Assembly: GCA_950054255.1 (NCBI GenBank)
Contig: CATLOR010000002.1
Location: 62,001-126,000, forward strand
DNA length: 64,000 nucleotides
From: an uncultured Rickettsiales bacterium
GTDB lineage: Bacteria; Pseudomonadota; Alphaproteobacteria; Micavibrionales; GCA-2720935
Direction of reading: 5' to 3'
The notes beneath the pieces were generated by a model. The model saw nothing but the letters and a program-made list of their open reading frames with translations. It was not told where the DNA came from and made no database searches. Position numbers and translations under genes: made by a program. Position 1 is the first letter of the stretch, and every line of letters begins with the position of its first letter. Positions 36,901-46,288 of the stretch are shown here, piece by piece.

Positions 36901-37461
36901 TGCTTTTAACTTTAATTCAGACTCATGACGACGCGCATGTAATCCTGTAATACCTGCGGCATCTTCTAAAATACGACGACGATCTTTTGGTTTTGCTTGA
37001 ATAATCCCAGTAATGCGTCCTTGGGAAACGAGTGCGGGAGAATTCGCACCACTTACAAGGTCAGCGAATAAAAGCTGTACATCTTTTGCTCTAACAGATT
37101 TGCCATTAATCTTATAATCAGATCCAGAGCCACGTTCGATGTAACGTGTTATTTCTAGCTCTTCTGTATCATGATAAGGAGGAGGGGCTGTTTTATCACT
37201 GTTATCAAGCCAAACAGTTACTTCTGCGCTAGAGCGTGCTGCTTTGTTGTTTGTTCCGTTAAAGATGACATCTTCCATGCCAGAACCACGCATGCGTTTT
37301 GCAGAATTTTCACCCATAACCCAGCTCAAGGCTTCGAGTAAATTAGATTTACCACAACCATTGGGGCCTACGACACCTGTTTTGCCAGGGCCGATCTCTA
37401 TTTCGGTCGGGTGTAAGAATGACTTAAACCCGCTAAGTCGTAATTTTGTAAACTGTACCAT
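33976..37461 (-). CDS. smc: Chromosome segregation protein SMC
   Basis: A 1161-residue condensin ATPase. Walker A GPNGCGKSNLLEAL is at about 33-46, then coiled coil, hinge (about 505-620, from PPLLDQIKVEDGYERALAAAL), second coiled coil, signature LLSGGEQTLTSIAL and Walker B PICVLDEIDAALDD. SMC organises and separates the chromosome with ScpAB. The ATG has no ribosome site and lies just 10 bases from a TATACT -10, so the mRNA may be nearly leaderless. A GANTC site sits on the -35, suggesting control by CcrM methylation. The next gene, atpI, begins four bases after its stop. Confidence 0.96.
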   Translation of the reverse strand: MVQFTKLRLSGFKSFLHPTEIEIGPGKTGVVGPNGCGKSNLLEALSWVMGENSAKRMRGSGMEDVIFNGTNNKAARSSAEVTVWLDNSDKTAPPPYHDTEELEITRYIERGSGSDYKINGKSVRAKDVQLLFADLVSGANSPALVSQGRITGIIQAKPKDRRRILEDAAGITGLHARRHESELKLKATENNLERLADVITTQETHLNGLKKQARLASRYRNLSHHIKKAEANLYAYKWHDIAHQEKASKHDFDEIEAVIREQMSLITTLTTKHTEAAALIPDLRQEEAKAAAILQRLLIEQENQEQAIQRQQEAIERAKNALTTAQNEYEREEGYAQESQTKIKTLLSEKTEISSSNETDQEEINRLQTELDTLKKQADETQASYHELNQAIITNDAAVNGLQNQKVALEGQIANLVEEKKKYEERLEQIKAQQQQQTLFDGLKADIESGEKEIQALKEQRDLLEEQKTTQEKCLQEQREIVSEKQSDFARVTAEYDALTEIVQSGNDENHPPLLDQIKVEDGYERALAAALGEGLSYPLIEEALIYWSKLGEKAIDQPLPTSVTSILNYVTAPEKLNRALSQIGLVESLDAISDTLKTELKAGQILVSDKGDVLRWDGLIIKADAPSSSAIKLQQKNRLADLTITVTKAESTVTVEKQKQEQKIESLDKLKKSLEENRANLSEKEKIIKSQRDRLGSLQDEYHALKNDLTSITTSLGRIEEDFEKTNEQLTHVKDSLKLKQGNAHKGEERDRLKETLNSLTSTLNQKQITLSESLRNKDRKAMRLEQIEREIQTLQEAKKTTEQRLTSLQTRIEASRNDYNNLVNTQESVNLDGNNADSLEQKILSASKARNDKAETLGEAEQIVQTLALELREKEIALSSSKEKRAALQVTYTNCRQKISELNDAIQENFEMNAQQMISEFEIDENNLRTHSLEAYTNRLARLKNERDTMGAVNLRAELEAEEVETEINRFKTEEEELTSAIAKLRSAISRINKEARERLVEAFGKVDAHFRTLFSDLFGGGKAYLQLTDDEDPLDAGLEIFAQPPGKKLQNLTLLSGGEQTLTSIALVFAMFLTNPSPICVLDEIDAALDDANVDRVCNALDRMAAKGNTRFLVISHHRMSVARMDRLYGVTMAQRGISQLVSVDLSQADLLEEHVAA

Positions 37462-37471
37462 GAGTGCCCAG

Positions 37472-37501
37472 AGTATAAGGAAAGAACACTCTAAGAATCA
37501 A
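37472..37501 (-). promoter_or_regulatory. smc promoter with GANTC site on the -35
   Basis: On the minus strand TTGATT (37496-37501) and TATACT (37472-37477) are 18 bases apart. A GANTC site (37495-37499) overlaps the -35. Only 10 bases separate the -10 from the ATG at 37461, so initiation should give almost no leader. Further upstream TGTGGAAAA (37531-37539, plus strand) is one mismatch from a DnaA box. Confidence 0.58.
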
Positions 37502-37571
37502 TGAAAAAGAGCTGAAAAATACATAAAAACTGTGGAAAACATTCCAAAAAGCGATAAAAAATACGTTTTTA

Positions 37572-38315
37572 TTATTTTGAAAGCTTATCAACAACGGCTT
37601 CGAAGGCTTTTACACTTCTAACACCTGAGAATTTTTCGACTCGGCCATCTTTAGAAATAAAGATAAAACTTGGTGTCGCTTTTACTTGATAAGTTTCTTG
37701 AGCTTCTTTGAAACGCTCAAGTAAAGATGCATCAAGCGTTTCATCTGTTTGACATGCACGATAAGACTGATCGTCAATGCCTGCTAGACGTCCCATTTGA
37801 ATGAGTGTCGTATCTATCTCGGTTGATTCAGCCCAGCTTTTTCGGTTTTTAAAGAGAAGTTTGACCATTCCAATATAGCGTGATTGATCAACACAATGTG
37901 CTAATTTTGTCGCTTTGTATGCAGGGTTGTTTGTTGGAAAATCTCTAAAAATGAAGCGTGCTTTACCTGTGCGAACAAGCGCTTTTTCAACGTCGCTAAA
38001 GACATTATTGTGGAAATCTGCACAGTGGCTACATGAGAAAGAGGCGTATTCGATAATTGTTACAGGGGCGTCTTTACTTCCAATATCATAAACATTCATC
38101 CCCGCAGGTATGTCTTCAACAGAACCCGATGTTTCGAGTGTTTCTGTTGCTGTGTCGTCGCTATAGCTGTGTATATGAGATTCGTCTGCGTGGTGACTAT
38201 GTTCTGCATGGTCTTGCTTTTTATCAGCAACAGATGATTTGTTCATATATAACAAGCCACCAGCAACAATAGCAGCAGCAATGATTGTGATCAGTAATTT
38301 TGCGCGATTATTCAT
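37572..38315 (-). CDS. DsbA-family thiol-disulfide oxidoreductase, membrane-anchored, His-rich linker
   Basis: A 247-residue periplasmic thioredoxin-fold protein. Residues 7-23 form the membrane anchor. The active site is FSCSHCADFH (CxxC about 94-97), and the cis-Pro segment is VKATPSFIFI. DsbA-like proteins of this class next to smc are common in alphaproteobacteria and act as oxidase or isomerase. Between anchor and domain, residues 36-49 carry six His (36, 39, 41, 42, 47, 49), which might bind metal. It ends 110 bases before smc starts and follows the DUF721 gene. Confidence 0.9.
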   Translation of the reverse strand: MNNRAKLLITIIAAAIVAGGLLYMNKSSVADKKQDHAEHSHHADESHIHSYSDDTATETLETSGSVEDIPAGMNVYDIGSKDAPVTIIEYASFSCSHCADFHNNVFSDVEKALVRTGKARFIFRDFPTNNPAYKATKLAHCVDQSRYIGMVKLLFKNRKSWAESTEIDTTLIQMGRLAGIDDQSYRACQTDETLDASLLERFKEAQETYQVKATPSFIFISKDGRVEKFSGVRSVKAFEAVVDKLSK

Positions 38316-38361
38316 GAGAGTGATTTCCTTTTGCCTTATTTAATTTTGTTGCGATACTTTA

Positions 38362-38850
38362 TCAGAGCTTTGAGTCTAAATATAGACTTTGTGCAAAATT
38401 TTTCAAAGTTTCCTTTAAATTTAAATCTGTCACATCCTTAATTGTGTCTTCAATCTCTTTGATTTGTTGTGTTGTTAATTTTGGTGTGCGCTCAACACGG
38501 CGCATTTTTTTAGGTTCTTTTGATGCGGTCGGGGCGGCGTGTATGAATTTAATATCATCAATTGTATGTATGCCTAAAAAGAGGTTGACCTTTTCTCTCC
38601 AAATATCTTTTTCATGTTGAAGGATGGTGGCGTAAGAGCTTGTTGTTGATAAAATAAGTGTTGCTCCCGTTTTTTTTCCTGTTTTGTCTGTTTTTGATTT
38701 CGCAAACGAGATTTTTTGAGGAAAAGCCATTTTTGCTTTTTGTTCACCAACAATCAAAGGCCAACTCTGCAAGAGTTTTGCAAAGAGAAGTCCTTTTTTA
38801 CCTAGGTATGTTTTTGTAACATCTCCAACAAGGTTTGATATTCGGTGCAT
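38362..38850 (-). CDS. DUF721 domain-containing protein
   Basis: A 162-residue basic protein with the DUF721/DciA-like core: LLQSWPLIVGEQKAKMAFPQKISF, then a beta region ATLILSTTSSYATILQHE (in part) and FLGIHTIDDIKFIHA. Relatives (DciA) load the replicative helicase; the standard place between mutY and dsbA holds here. The basic C-terminal part (residues 105-130) is a likely nucleic-acid contact. Divergent from mutY with 42 bases between, so both promoters must overlap. Confidence 0.78.
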   Translation of the reverse strand: MHRISNLVGDVTKTYLGKKGLLFAKLLQSWPLIVGEQKAKMAFPQKISFAKSKTDKTGKKTGATLILSTTSSYATILQHEKDIWREKVNLFLGIHTIDDIKFIHAAPTASKEPKKMRRVERTPKLTTQQIKEIEDTIKDVTDLNLKETLKNFAQSLYLDSKL

Positions 38851-38892
38851 TTTCGCCTTGATCTTTTAAATTAATTTTGCATAGTTTGACGT

Positions 38893-39966
38893 ATGAATGA
38901 GAAAAAAGTCAAACTTTTTCAAGAAAAATTATTAAATTGGTATGATATCCATGCCAGAGATCTTCCTTGGCGCGCCAAAAAAGGTGAGATATCAAACCCA
39001 TATCACGTGTGGTTATCTGAAATTATGTTGCAGCAAACAACGATTGCAACGGTTAAAGATTATTTTTTAAAATTTATAAATAACTGGCCGACTTTAACTT
39101 GTTTCTCTCAGGCGAGCGAAGATGAAGTTTTAACAGCTTGGGCGGGGCTTGGATATTATTCACGTGCGCGTAATTTAAAGAAAACAGCTAATATTCTAGC
39201 TCATGAATATGGGCATATCATTCCAGATAGCTATGAAGAGCTAATAAAATTACCAGGAATTGGTGATTATACAGCCTCTGCTATACGTGCAATTGCGTAT
39301 AATAAGGATGCTGTTGTCATGGATGGAAATGTTGAGCGTGTTGTCTCTCGTATTTTTATGATTGAAGATAAGCTTCCTAAGGCTAAGCCAGCTTATAAAG
39401 AAAAAACAACATTGTTGTCTTGTGAGCCTTATGGGCGTTATGGAGATTTTGCACAGGCAATGATGGATCTAGGCTCAACTATATGTACGGTGACGTCACC
39501 TAAATGCTCTTTATGTCCCGTTTCATCTCTTTGTCAGGCACACAAAAAAGGGGATACCGATTCGTACCCCAGAAAAGAAATAAAGAAGAAAAAAACAAAG
39601 AGATATACGAATGCTTTTTTTATACAAAATGAGGACGGTCAGTTTTTTATTAGAAAGCGCCCGGAAAAAGGGGTGTTGGCAAATATGTATGAGATCCCAA
39701 GTAGTTCATGGATTGAAAAGAAAAATGATAATCAGCTTGATGTAGAAATTCCATTTTTAACAAAGACACTTTCTTGGAAGAAGAAAAAAGGTGTAGTGAA
39801 GCATGTTTTTACACATTTTGAGCTGTTTGTAACGGTTTTTATCAGTTCAGAATTTGTAAGCAAGGACTCTTTTGAGCAAGAAGGTGTTTTTGTTTCAGAA
39901 GACATCTTAGGAGAATACGCTCTTCCTACATTAATGAAAAAAATAATTTCTCATGCACAAATGTAA
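38893..39966 (+). CDS. mutY: A/G-specific adenine glycosylase
   Basis: A 357-residue DNA repair glycosylase that removes A paired with 8-oxoG. Catalytic Glu43 is in SEIMLQQT and Asp144 in VVMDGNV after the HhH LPGIGDYTASAI. The 4Fe-4S cluster ligands are Cys198, 205, 208, 214, in the right C-x6-C-x2-C-x5-C spacing. A Nudix-like C-terminal domain recognises 8-oxoG. It stands between the DUF721 gene and a hypothetical protein, on the opposite strand from ccrM, in an order shared with Caulobacter. Confidence 0.96.
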   Translation: MNEKKVKLFQEKLLNWYDIHARDLPWRAKKGEISNPYHVWLSEIMLQQTTIATVKDYFLKFINNWPTLTCFSQASEDEVLTAWAGLGYYSRARNLKKTANILAHEYGHIIPDSYEELIKLPGIGDYTASAIRAIAYNKDAVVMDGNVERVVSRIFMIEDKLPKAKPAYKEKTTLLSCEPYGRYGDFAQAMMDLGSTICTVTSPKCSLCPVSSLCQAHKKGDTDSYPRKEIKKKKTKRYTNAFFIQNEDGQFFIRKRPEKGVLANMYEIPSSSWIEKKNDNQLDVEIPFLTKTLSWKKKKGVVKHVFTHFELFVTVFISSEFVSKDSFEQEGVFVSEDILGEYALPTLMKKIISHAQM

Positions 39967-40051
39967 ATGATGCTCTCGAATCATAGTATTATCCGTTAAG
40001 GCTTTTCTAAATTTTTTTAGCTATCTTATGAGTATGAGGTAAGTGAGGACT

Positions 40052-40885
40052 ATGAAGCATATTTTATTCTTAATTTTATTTATTTTGTCTTTTGTTGTGA
40101 CGATTGGTTTCAACGCAGAAGCTGATGATAATAGATATGAGGTAATAGAAGATCCAATTGAGTTAGGTGAGCATGTCTATGAAAAGACGACATACCAAAA
40201 TTTAACGAACTATTTTGTCAATTCTGGTGCGATTGATTTACGAATACCGGAAATTATGGTTGATTATGCACGCATTTTTCAATGTGAAGTTTACCAAGAT
40301 TATTATGAGGATGAGCATGAGTGGCAACAAATTTCAAAAGCGATCGCAACCTCAGCGATGAAAAAAATCGATAAAACGCTTACTCGAAGTCAAAGAAGAA
40401 AAGGATATTTTTATTTTACATCTAATCTACGTTTAGAGCGTTTTGATCCAACAGTAAATGGATTCCCATTACATCCAGAAGATGCTATGCATCAAATACA
40501 ACGTATAGAAGTTATTGATATGCGCAAATATAATTTATGTAATAAAAATGGTGTCGGCGCTGCTTTTCCGACTAAAACATTCTTACAAACAGAAAATCAT
40601 ATTACTTTAGATACATTAGTTGTTCCAGATGAGGGCGCTTTTGAGCAGATTTCGGATATTAGAGTGTCAAAACGTAATAGTGCTCGAAATATAACAGCTG
40701 TTTATTTCTTCTCAGTTTATAATTACGAAGATTCAACAGCACGTGAATGTGCCAATTCTAGAATGAATTGTTTGGACTTAGTGGGTGAGCTTGAATATAT
40801 CAGTTATTATAAAACGCCAGAACTTAAAGATTTTCTTTTTATTCAAAAGATTGAAAAAGAAAATCCAGAAAGTGATCGTTTATAA
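40052..40885 (+). CDS. Exported protein, unknown function
   Basis: A 277-residue protein with a signal peptide (about 1-22). It has four Cys in the mature part and acid/aromatic-rich stretches (FQCEVYQDYYEDEHEWQQI), then FYFTSNLRLERFDPTVNGFPL. The outline faintly recalls DUF4852 proteins, from memory only. The ATG at 40052 follows GTGAGGACT, with GAGG as ribosome site; an alternative GTG lies three codons up. A GAATC site lies in the leader (39978-39982). Its stop is nine bases from the ccrM stop on the other strand. Confidence 0.65.
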   Translation: MKHILFLILFILSFVVTIGFNAEADDNRYEVIEDPIELGEHVYEKTTYQNLTNYFVNSGAIDLRIPEIMVDYARIFQCEVYQDYYEDEHEWQQISKAIATSAMKKIDKTLTRSQRRKGYFYFTSNLRLERFDPTVNGFPLHPEDAMHQIQRIEVIDMRKYNLCNKNGVGAAFPTKTFLQTENHITLDTLVVPDEGAFEQISDIRVSKRNSARNITAVYFFSVYNYEDSTARECANSRMNCLDLVGELEYISYYKTPELKDFLFIQKIEKENPESDRL

Positions 40886-40893
40886 AAGGCATC

Positions 40894-42147
<1,254 letters not shown>

Positions 42148-42211
42148 TTACATTATCAACAGTCTTTAGATTCTAAAAAGAATCAACGTTTAAAATTAAA
42201 AAGAAAAAAGA

Positions 42212-42832
42212 TTAGTTAGATAAAAGTTTCTTGATTGGAGCGAAGCTTTTTCTGTGATGATCTGTAATGCCGTGCTTTTCTAAGCCGTCTTGATGCGCTT
42301 TTGTACCGTAGCCACTATTTGTATTCCATCCGTAATAGGGGGTTTGTTGATGTAAGTCTTCCATGATTTTATCACGCGTGACCTTGGCAACAATTGAGGC
42401 GGCCGCAATGGAGTTTGAATGGCTATCCCCTTTTACAATGGCTTGTTTTTGCAGATGAGGGAATGTTTTGAATTCGGGGATTTTGTTACCATCTATCAAA
42501 GCATAAGCGCAAGAGGGTGTAAGAGCTTCTAAACTTTGTTCCATTGCCAGAAAACTTGCTTGTAAAATATTAATCTCATCAATTTTTTTAGGAGAAACAA
42601 TGCCTACACCGTAAAGACATTCTTGTGTAATAATATGAAAGAGCTTTTCTCTCGTTGGTTTAGAAAGTTTTTTACTATCATTTAGTTCCAAGATAAAAGG
42701 AGATTTTCTGATTTCTTTCGGGATAAAAACACTCGCGGCAACAACAGGCCCAGCCCATGGGCCTCTACCAACTTCATCAATACCAACGACCATGTCATAG
42801 CCACAGGAGTCTTCGAAAGAGAAATCAGGCAT
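42212..42832 (-). CDS. rnhB: Ribonuclease HII
   Basis: A 206-residue RNase H that removes single ribonucleotides and RNA primers from DNA. The acidic site is VGIDEVGRGPWAGPVV (about 15-30), with later Asp in YALIDGNK and the ASIVAKVTRD segment. The ATG overlaps the stop of the secreted hypothetical gene upstream (TAATG). It is next to ccrM, but the 169-base gap between them holds the separate ccrM promoter. Confidence 0.96.
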   Translation of the reverse strand: MPDFSFEDSCGYDMVVGIDEVGRGPWAGPVVAASVFIPKEIRKSPFILELNDSKKLSKPTREKLFHIITQECLYGVGIVSPKKIDEINILQASFLAMEQSLEALTPSCAYALIDGNKIPEFKTFPHLQKQAIVKGDSHSNSIAAASIVAKVTRDKIMEDLHQQTPYYGWNTNSGYGTKAHQDGLEKHGITDHHRKSFAPIKKLLSN

Positions 42833-43404
42833 TACTTATAAGGAGAAGATACGTCAGGTGTTAGGTTTGCTACAACAATGCGCCCATTTTCAATGACGAG
42901 TTGTACGACAAATTCTTTTTCCGCACCTGCTTTTGTTTTGAAAGTTTGATAGAAACTGTAACCTTCATTGTTCCAAGCGTCACGTGTAGGTGCAACAGTC
43001 ATTTTTGTATCAAAACTTTTAAATTCTTGGAAATAAGGAATCAATGTTGAAACAACATTTTTCTCAATTTTATGCGCTCCGAAATGACGAACCATATTAG
43101 GACTTACACGGTGAATAAAGCCATCACTGTTGCGTTGGATGAGAGAGTTAACAGTTTGATCTGCAACATTCATGAAGTCTTTGTATGATAAGGAAGTTTC
43201 AGGCTTTGTTAAAATAGTTTGATTATGAGGTTGTCTTGTATATTGGCTCATATCGTTGCGTGGCTGTATGCTGCGCTGTAATGATGAATAAGCGTTATCG
43301 TATGGAAAAATTTCCACAGCAGGCTTTGATTTTGCAAAAGCAAAAGAAACCCCAACGCTAGATAGGATTACGACAGAAAGTAAAAAAGAAAAAATAGTCT
43401 TCAT
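42832..43404 (-). CDS. Exported protein, unknown function (NTF2-like C-terminal region suspected)
   Basis: A 190-residue protein with a signal peptide (about 1-24, SFAFA-KSK). The C-terminal half (from SLSYKDFMNVADQTVNSL to EFVVQLVIENGRIVVANLTP, in part) has the pattern of alternating helix and strand of small NTF2-like exported domains. No precise family is known to me. It is translationally coupled to rnhB. A 10-bp perfect inverted repeat starts two bases upstream of its ATG, and no ribosome site is visible, so its start may be occluded in a hairpin. Confidence 0.65.
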   Translation of the reverse strand: MKTIFSFLLSVVILSSVGVSFAFAKSKPAVEIFPYDNAYSSLQRSIQPRNDMSQYTRQPHNQTILTKPETSLSYKDFMNVADQTVNSLIQRNSDGFIHRVSPNMVRHFGAHKIEKNVVSTLIPYFQEFKSFDTKMTVAPTRDAWNNEGYSFYQTFKTKAGAEKEFVVQLVIENGRIVVANLTPDVSSPYK

Positions 43405-43405
43405 A

Positions 43406-43457
43406 AGGGTATAGTTTCGAATCTTTTATTAACAATTAATTCAACACACTATACCCT
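43406..43457. repeat. Perfect 10-bp inverted repeat abutting a start codon
   Basis: AGGGTATAGT (43406-43415) and ACTATACCCT (43448-43457) are exact inverted copies around 32 bases. They lie between the pepN end and the exported-protein start at 43404, so one arm is one base from the ATG. The spacer holds a GAATC site (43419-43423) and TTAA-CAA-TTAA. Operator, leader hairpin or pepN terminator are all possible; there is no clear T run. Confidence 0.6.
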
Positions 43458-43483
43458 AACGAAAAGATTTTGCTAGAGCAAGT

Positions 43484-46171
43484 TTATTTAATAGCAAGCT
43501 TGTCTTCAGATTTATTTTCTTTTCCATCAAGGTCAATTTCTAGAGCTTTAGAAACAATTTCACGAATCCCTTTATCAAGATCTTTTGTTTTCAACACCTC
43601 ATGCAAAGCATTTTTCATTTTTGTTTGGCGCTCTAGGTCATAGTTTTTCCAATCCTGAAGGGTGATTGCTAAGCGCGCACCTACAGAAGGGTTTATTGTA
43701 TTGAGCTTGATAATAGCATCTTTTACAAACTCATAACCGGAGCCATCTGCGCGGTGAAGATTACGTCCGTTACTTGCGAATGCACCAATAACCGAGCGTA
43801 CACGATTTGGGTTTTTCCAAGTAAAATCAGGATGTTTAATAAGGGCGCGTACATGGTCAATGATATCATCACGATTAGCAGACGCTTGCGCCATAAACCA
43901 TTTGTTCACAACAAGAGCTTCTGATTTGAACTGCTCGTAAAACTCTTTTTGTGCGGTTTCTCTATGCGCGTGATCAATATTAGCTAAAAGAGAAAAAGCA
44001 GATGCTTGATCTGTCATGTTGTCAGTTTGTTTAAACTGCGTGTAGATCATGTCTACTAATGGATCTTCCTCAAGTGATGCAAGATAAGATAGCGCACAAT
44101 TTTTAATGGCACGTTTTCCTGTTTCTTCTACATTAAACACATAAGCACCAGTTGATTGGTTTTGCTTGTAGATCTCTTTGAATTTATCTTCATAGACATT
44201 GGCAAGCTCTTTACGCAGAAGTTTACGCGCTTGATAAATGGCTTCATGATCAATGATATCCATTTCTTGAGCCAAGGTTGATGGCGCAGGAATTTGAAGG
44301 CTTAATGCGAGTAGATTTAAGTCGTCTTGTCGGTTATCTAAGAGCCATCCAATGCTTTCAACATATTCATGAGGAACAGACATTGGACTCCCAGCTTGAA
44401 AGTCTTTAATCATTTCTAATAAAACTTCTTTAGCAATTGTTTGTCCGCTATCCCAACGGTTAAAGCCATCGCTATCATGCTGCATCAAAAACATATGGTT
44501 TTTGCGTGTTAAATCTGTTTTTAAGCGGACAGGGGCTGAAAATCCTCTTAAAAGAGAAGGTGTTGGCTTTGTTGTACCAACATTTTTAAATTCAAATGTT
44601 TGTTTGCTTTCCTTTAAATTTAAAACAAGGTCAGTTTCACCGTTATCACCAATAGCAATATCGTTCCCATCTTTATCAAGTAAGCCAATTTTTACAGGGA
44701 TATGCATAGGCTGTTTATTTTTCTGGCCAGGTGTATCTGGAATAAATTGTTCAAAATGAAGTTTATAAGTCTGTGTCACAGCATCAAATTCTTGCGTCAC
44801 AGTTACTTCAGGTGTTCCTGCTTGTGAATACCATAGGCGGAATTGTTTTAAATCTAAACCAGAAGCATCTTCCATTGCTTTGACAAAGTCTTCACATGTT
44901 GCGGCGCTGCCATCATGACGATCAAAATAAAGATCTGTTGCTTTGCGATATGTTTCTGCGCCTAAGAGGGTATGGAACATACGAATAACTTCTGAGCCTT
45001 TTTCGTATACAGTGAGTGTATAGAAATTGTTGATCTCTTGATATGACTCTGGGCGGATAGGGTGCGCTTGCGGGCCTGCATCTTCTTTAAATTGCGTGTT
45101 TCTAAGGAAGTTTACATCCGAAATTCTTTGTACAGAGCGAGAGTTTAAATCGCCTGAGAAAGATTGATCTCTAAACACCGTTAAGCCTTCTTTTAAAGAA
45201 AGCTGGAACCAATCACGACAAGTAACACGGTTTCCTGACCAATTGTGGAAATATTCATGTGCGACAATGCCTTCTACACGACCAAAGTCTGCATCAGTTG
45301 CTGTTTTTGCAGATGCAAATAAAGCAGATGTATTGAAGATGTTCAGCGATTTATTTTCCATCGCTCCAAAGTTAAAATCACTGACGGCAACAATGTTAAA
45401 GATATCTAGATCATATTCACGACCATAAGCTTCTTCATCCCATTTCATAGATTTTTTAAGAGCTTCCATTGCGAAATAACATTTGTCTTCATCGCCAGCC
45501 TCTGTAAAAATTTTGAGATCAACTTTACGCCCAGACATTGTGATAAAATGATCTTCAATCACGACAAGGTCACCTGCAACAAGTGCAAATAAGTAAGATG
45601 GTTTATTAAAAGGGTCTTCCCAAACTGTATAGTGGCGATGACTATCTAATTTACCTTCATCAATTTTATTCCCGTTTGAAAGTAAAACAGGATAGCTATT
45701 TGGCGCCTCGATACGTGTTGTGAATTTTGATTGCACATCAGGACGATCAAGATAGTATGTTATGTTTCTAAAGCCTTCAGATTCACATTGGGTACAATGC
45801 ATTTTAGAAGATTTATATAACCCCTCTAAGGCTGTGTTATTTTCAGGATCAATTTTAACAATGGTTTTCAAAGTGAATTCATCAGGAACACTATAGACCT
45901 CTAAGGATTCGTCTGTACGCTCATAGCCTTGTTCACCTAATGTTTGGCCATCTAGTTCTACGGATTGCAGGTCAAGGTTTTTGGTGCCATCAAGAACAAG
46001 AGAAGTGGCTTGTTTATTATCTTTTTTTACGATTAAGGTTGTTTCAACTTCTGTGTAGCTGTCAAAAACGCGGAAAGTAAGATCGACTTTCTTTATTGAA
46101 AAATCGGGTGCTTTATAATCTTTTAAATATTTTGTTACTGTTTTTGGTTGTGTGTCTTCGCTACGGGGCAT
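43484..46171 (-). CDS. pepN: Aminopeptidase N
   Basis: An 895-residue M1 zinc aminopeptidase that trims N-terminal residues from peptides in the cytoplasm. Exopeptidase motif GAMENKSLNIF and zinc site HEYFHNWSGNRVTC (His305, Glu306, His309) with the third ligand Glu in LKEGLTVFRD. Length is typical. AAAGG precedes the ATG. It stands alone; the 117-base upstream gap has a 6-bp inverted repeat (46207-46225). Confidence 0.97.
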   Translation of the reverse strand: MPRSEDTQPKTVTKYLKDYKAPDFSIKKVDLTFRVFDSYTEVETTLIVKKDNKQATSLVLDGTKNLDLQSVELDGQTLGEQGYERTDESLEVYSVPDEFTLKTIVKIDPENNTALEGLYKSSKMHCTQCESEGFRNITYYLDRPDVQSKFTTRIEAPNSYPVLLSNGNKIDEGKLDSHRHYTVWEDPFNKPSYLFALVAGDLVVIEDHFITMSGRKVDLKIFTEAGDEDKCYFAMEALKKSMKWDEEAYGREYDLDIFNIVAVSDFNFGAMENKSLNIFNTSALFASAKTATDADFGRVEGIVAHEYFHNWSGNRVTCRDWFQLSLKEGLTVFRDQSFSGDLNSRSVQRISDVNFLRNTQFKEDAGPQAHPIRPESYQEINNFYTLTVYEKGSEVIRMFHTLLGAETYRKATDLYFDRHDGSAATCEDFVKAMEDASGLDLKQFRLWYSQAGTPEVTVTQEFDAVTQTYKLHFEQFIPDTPGQKNKQPMHIPVKIGLLDKDGNDIAIGDNGETDLVLNLKESKQTFEFKNVGTTKPTPSLLRGFSAPVRLKTDLTRKNHMFLMQHDSDGFNRWDSGQTIAKEVLLEMIKDFQAGSPMSVPHEYVESIGWLLDNRQDDLNLLALSLQIPAPSTLAQEMDIIDHEAIYQARKLLRKELANVYEDKFKEIYKQNQSTGAYVFNVEETGKRAIKNCALSYLASLEEDPLVDMIYTQFKQTDNMTDQASAFSLLANIDHAHRETAQKEFYEQFKSEALVVNKWFMAQASANRDDIIDHVRALIKHPDFTWKNPNRVRSVIGAFASNGRNLHRADGSGYEFVKDAIIKLNTINPSVGARLAITLQDWKNYDLERQTKMKNALHEVLKTKDLDKGIREIVSKALEIDLDGKENKSEDKLAIK

Positions 46172-46206
46172 GAATAAAACCTTTCATCGATTTATAAAAA
46201 TATATC

Positions 46207-46225
46207 CTATCATTAAATGTGATAG
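46207..46225. repeat. Short inverted repeat upstream of pepN
   Basis: CTATCA (46207-46212) and TGATAG (46220-46225) form a 6-bp inverted repeat around seven bases, 36 bases before the pepN ATG. It may be an operator; 6 bp is weak evidence in AT-rich sequence. Confidence 0.25.
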
Positions 46226-46288
46226 TGCAACCTTTAAAAATCAACTAAAAAGGTAAAATAACTGTAAACTAAGGCGTTTTTTTATTTA

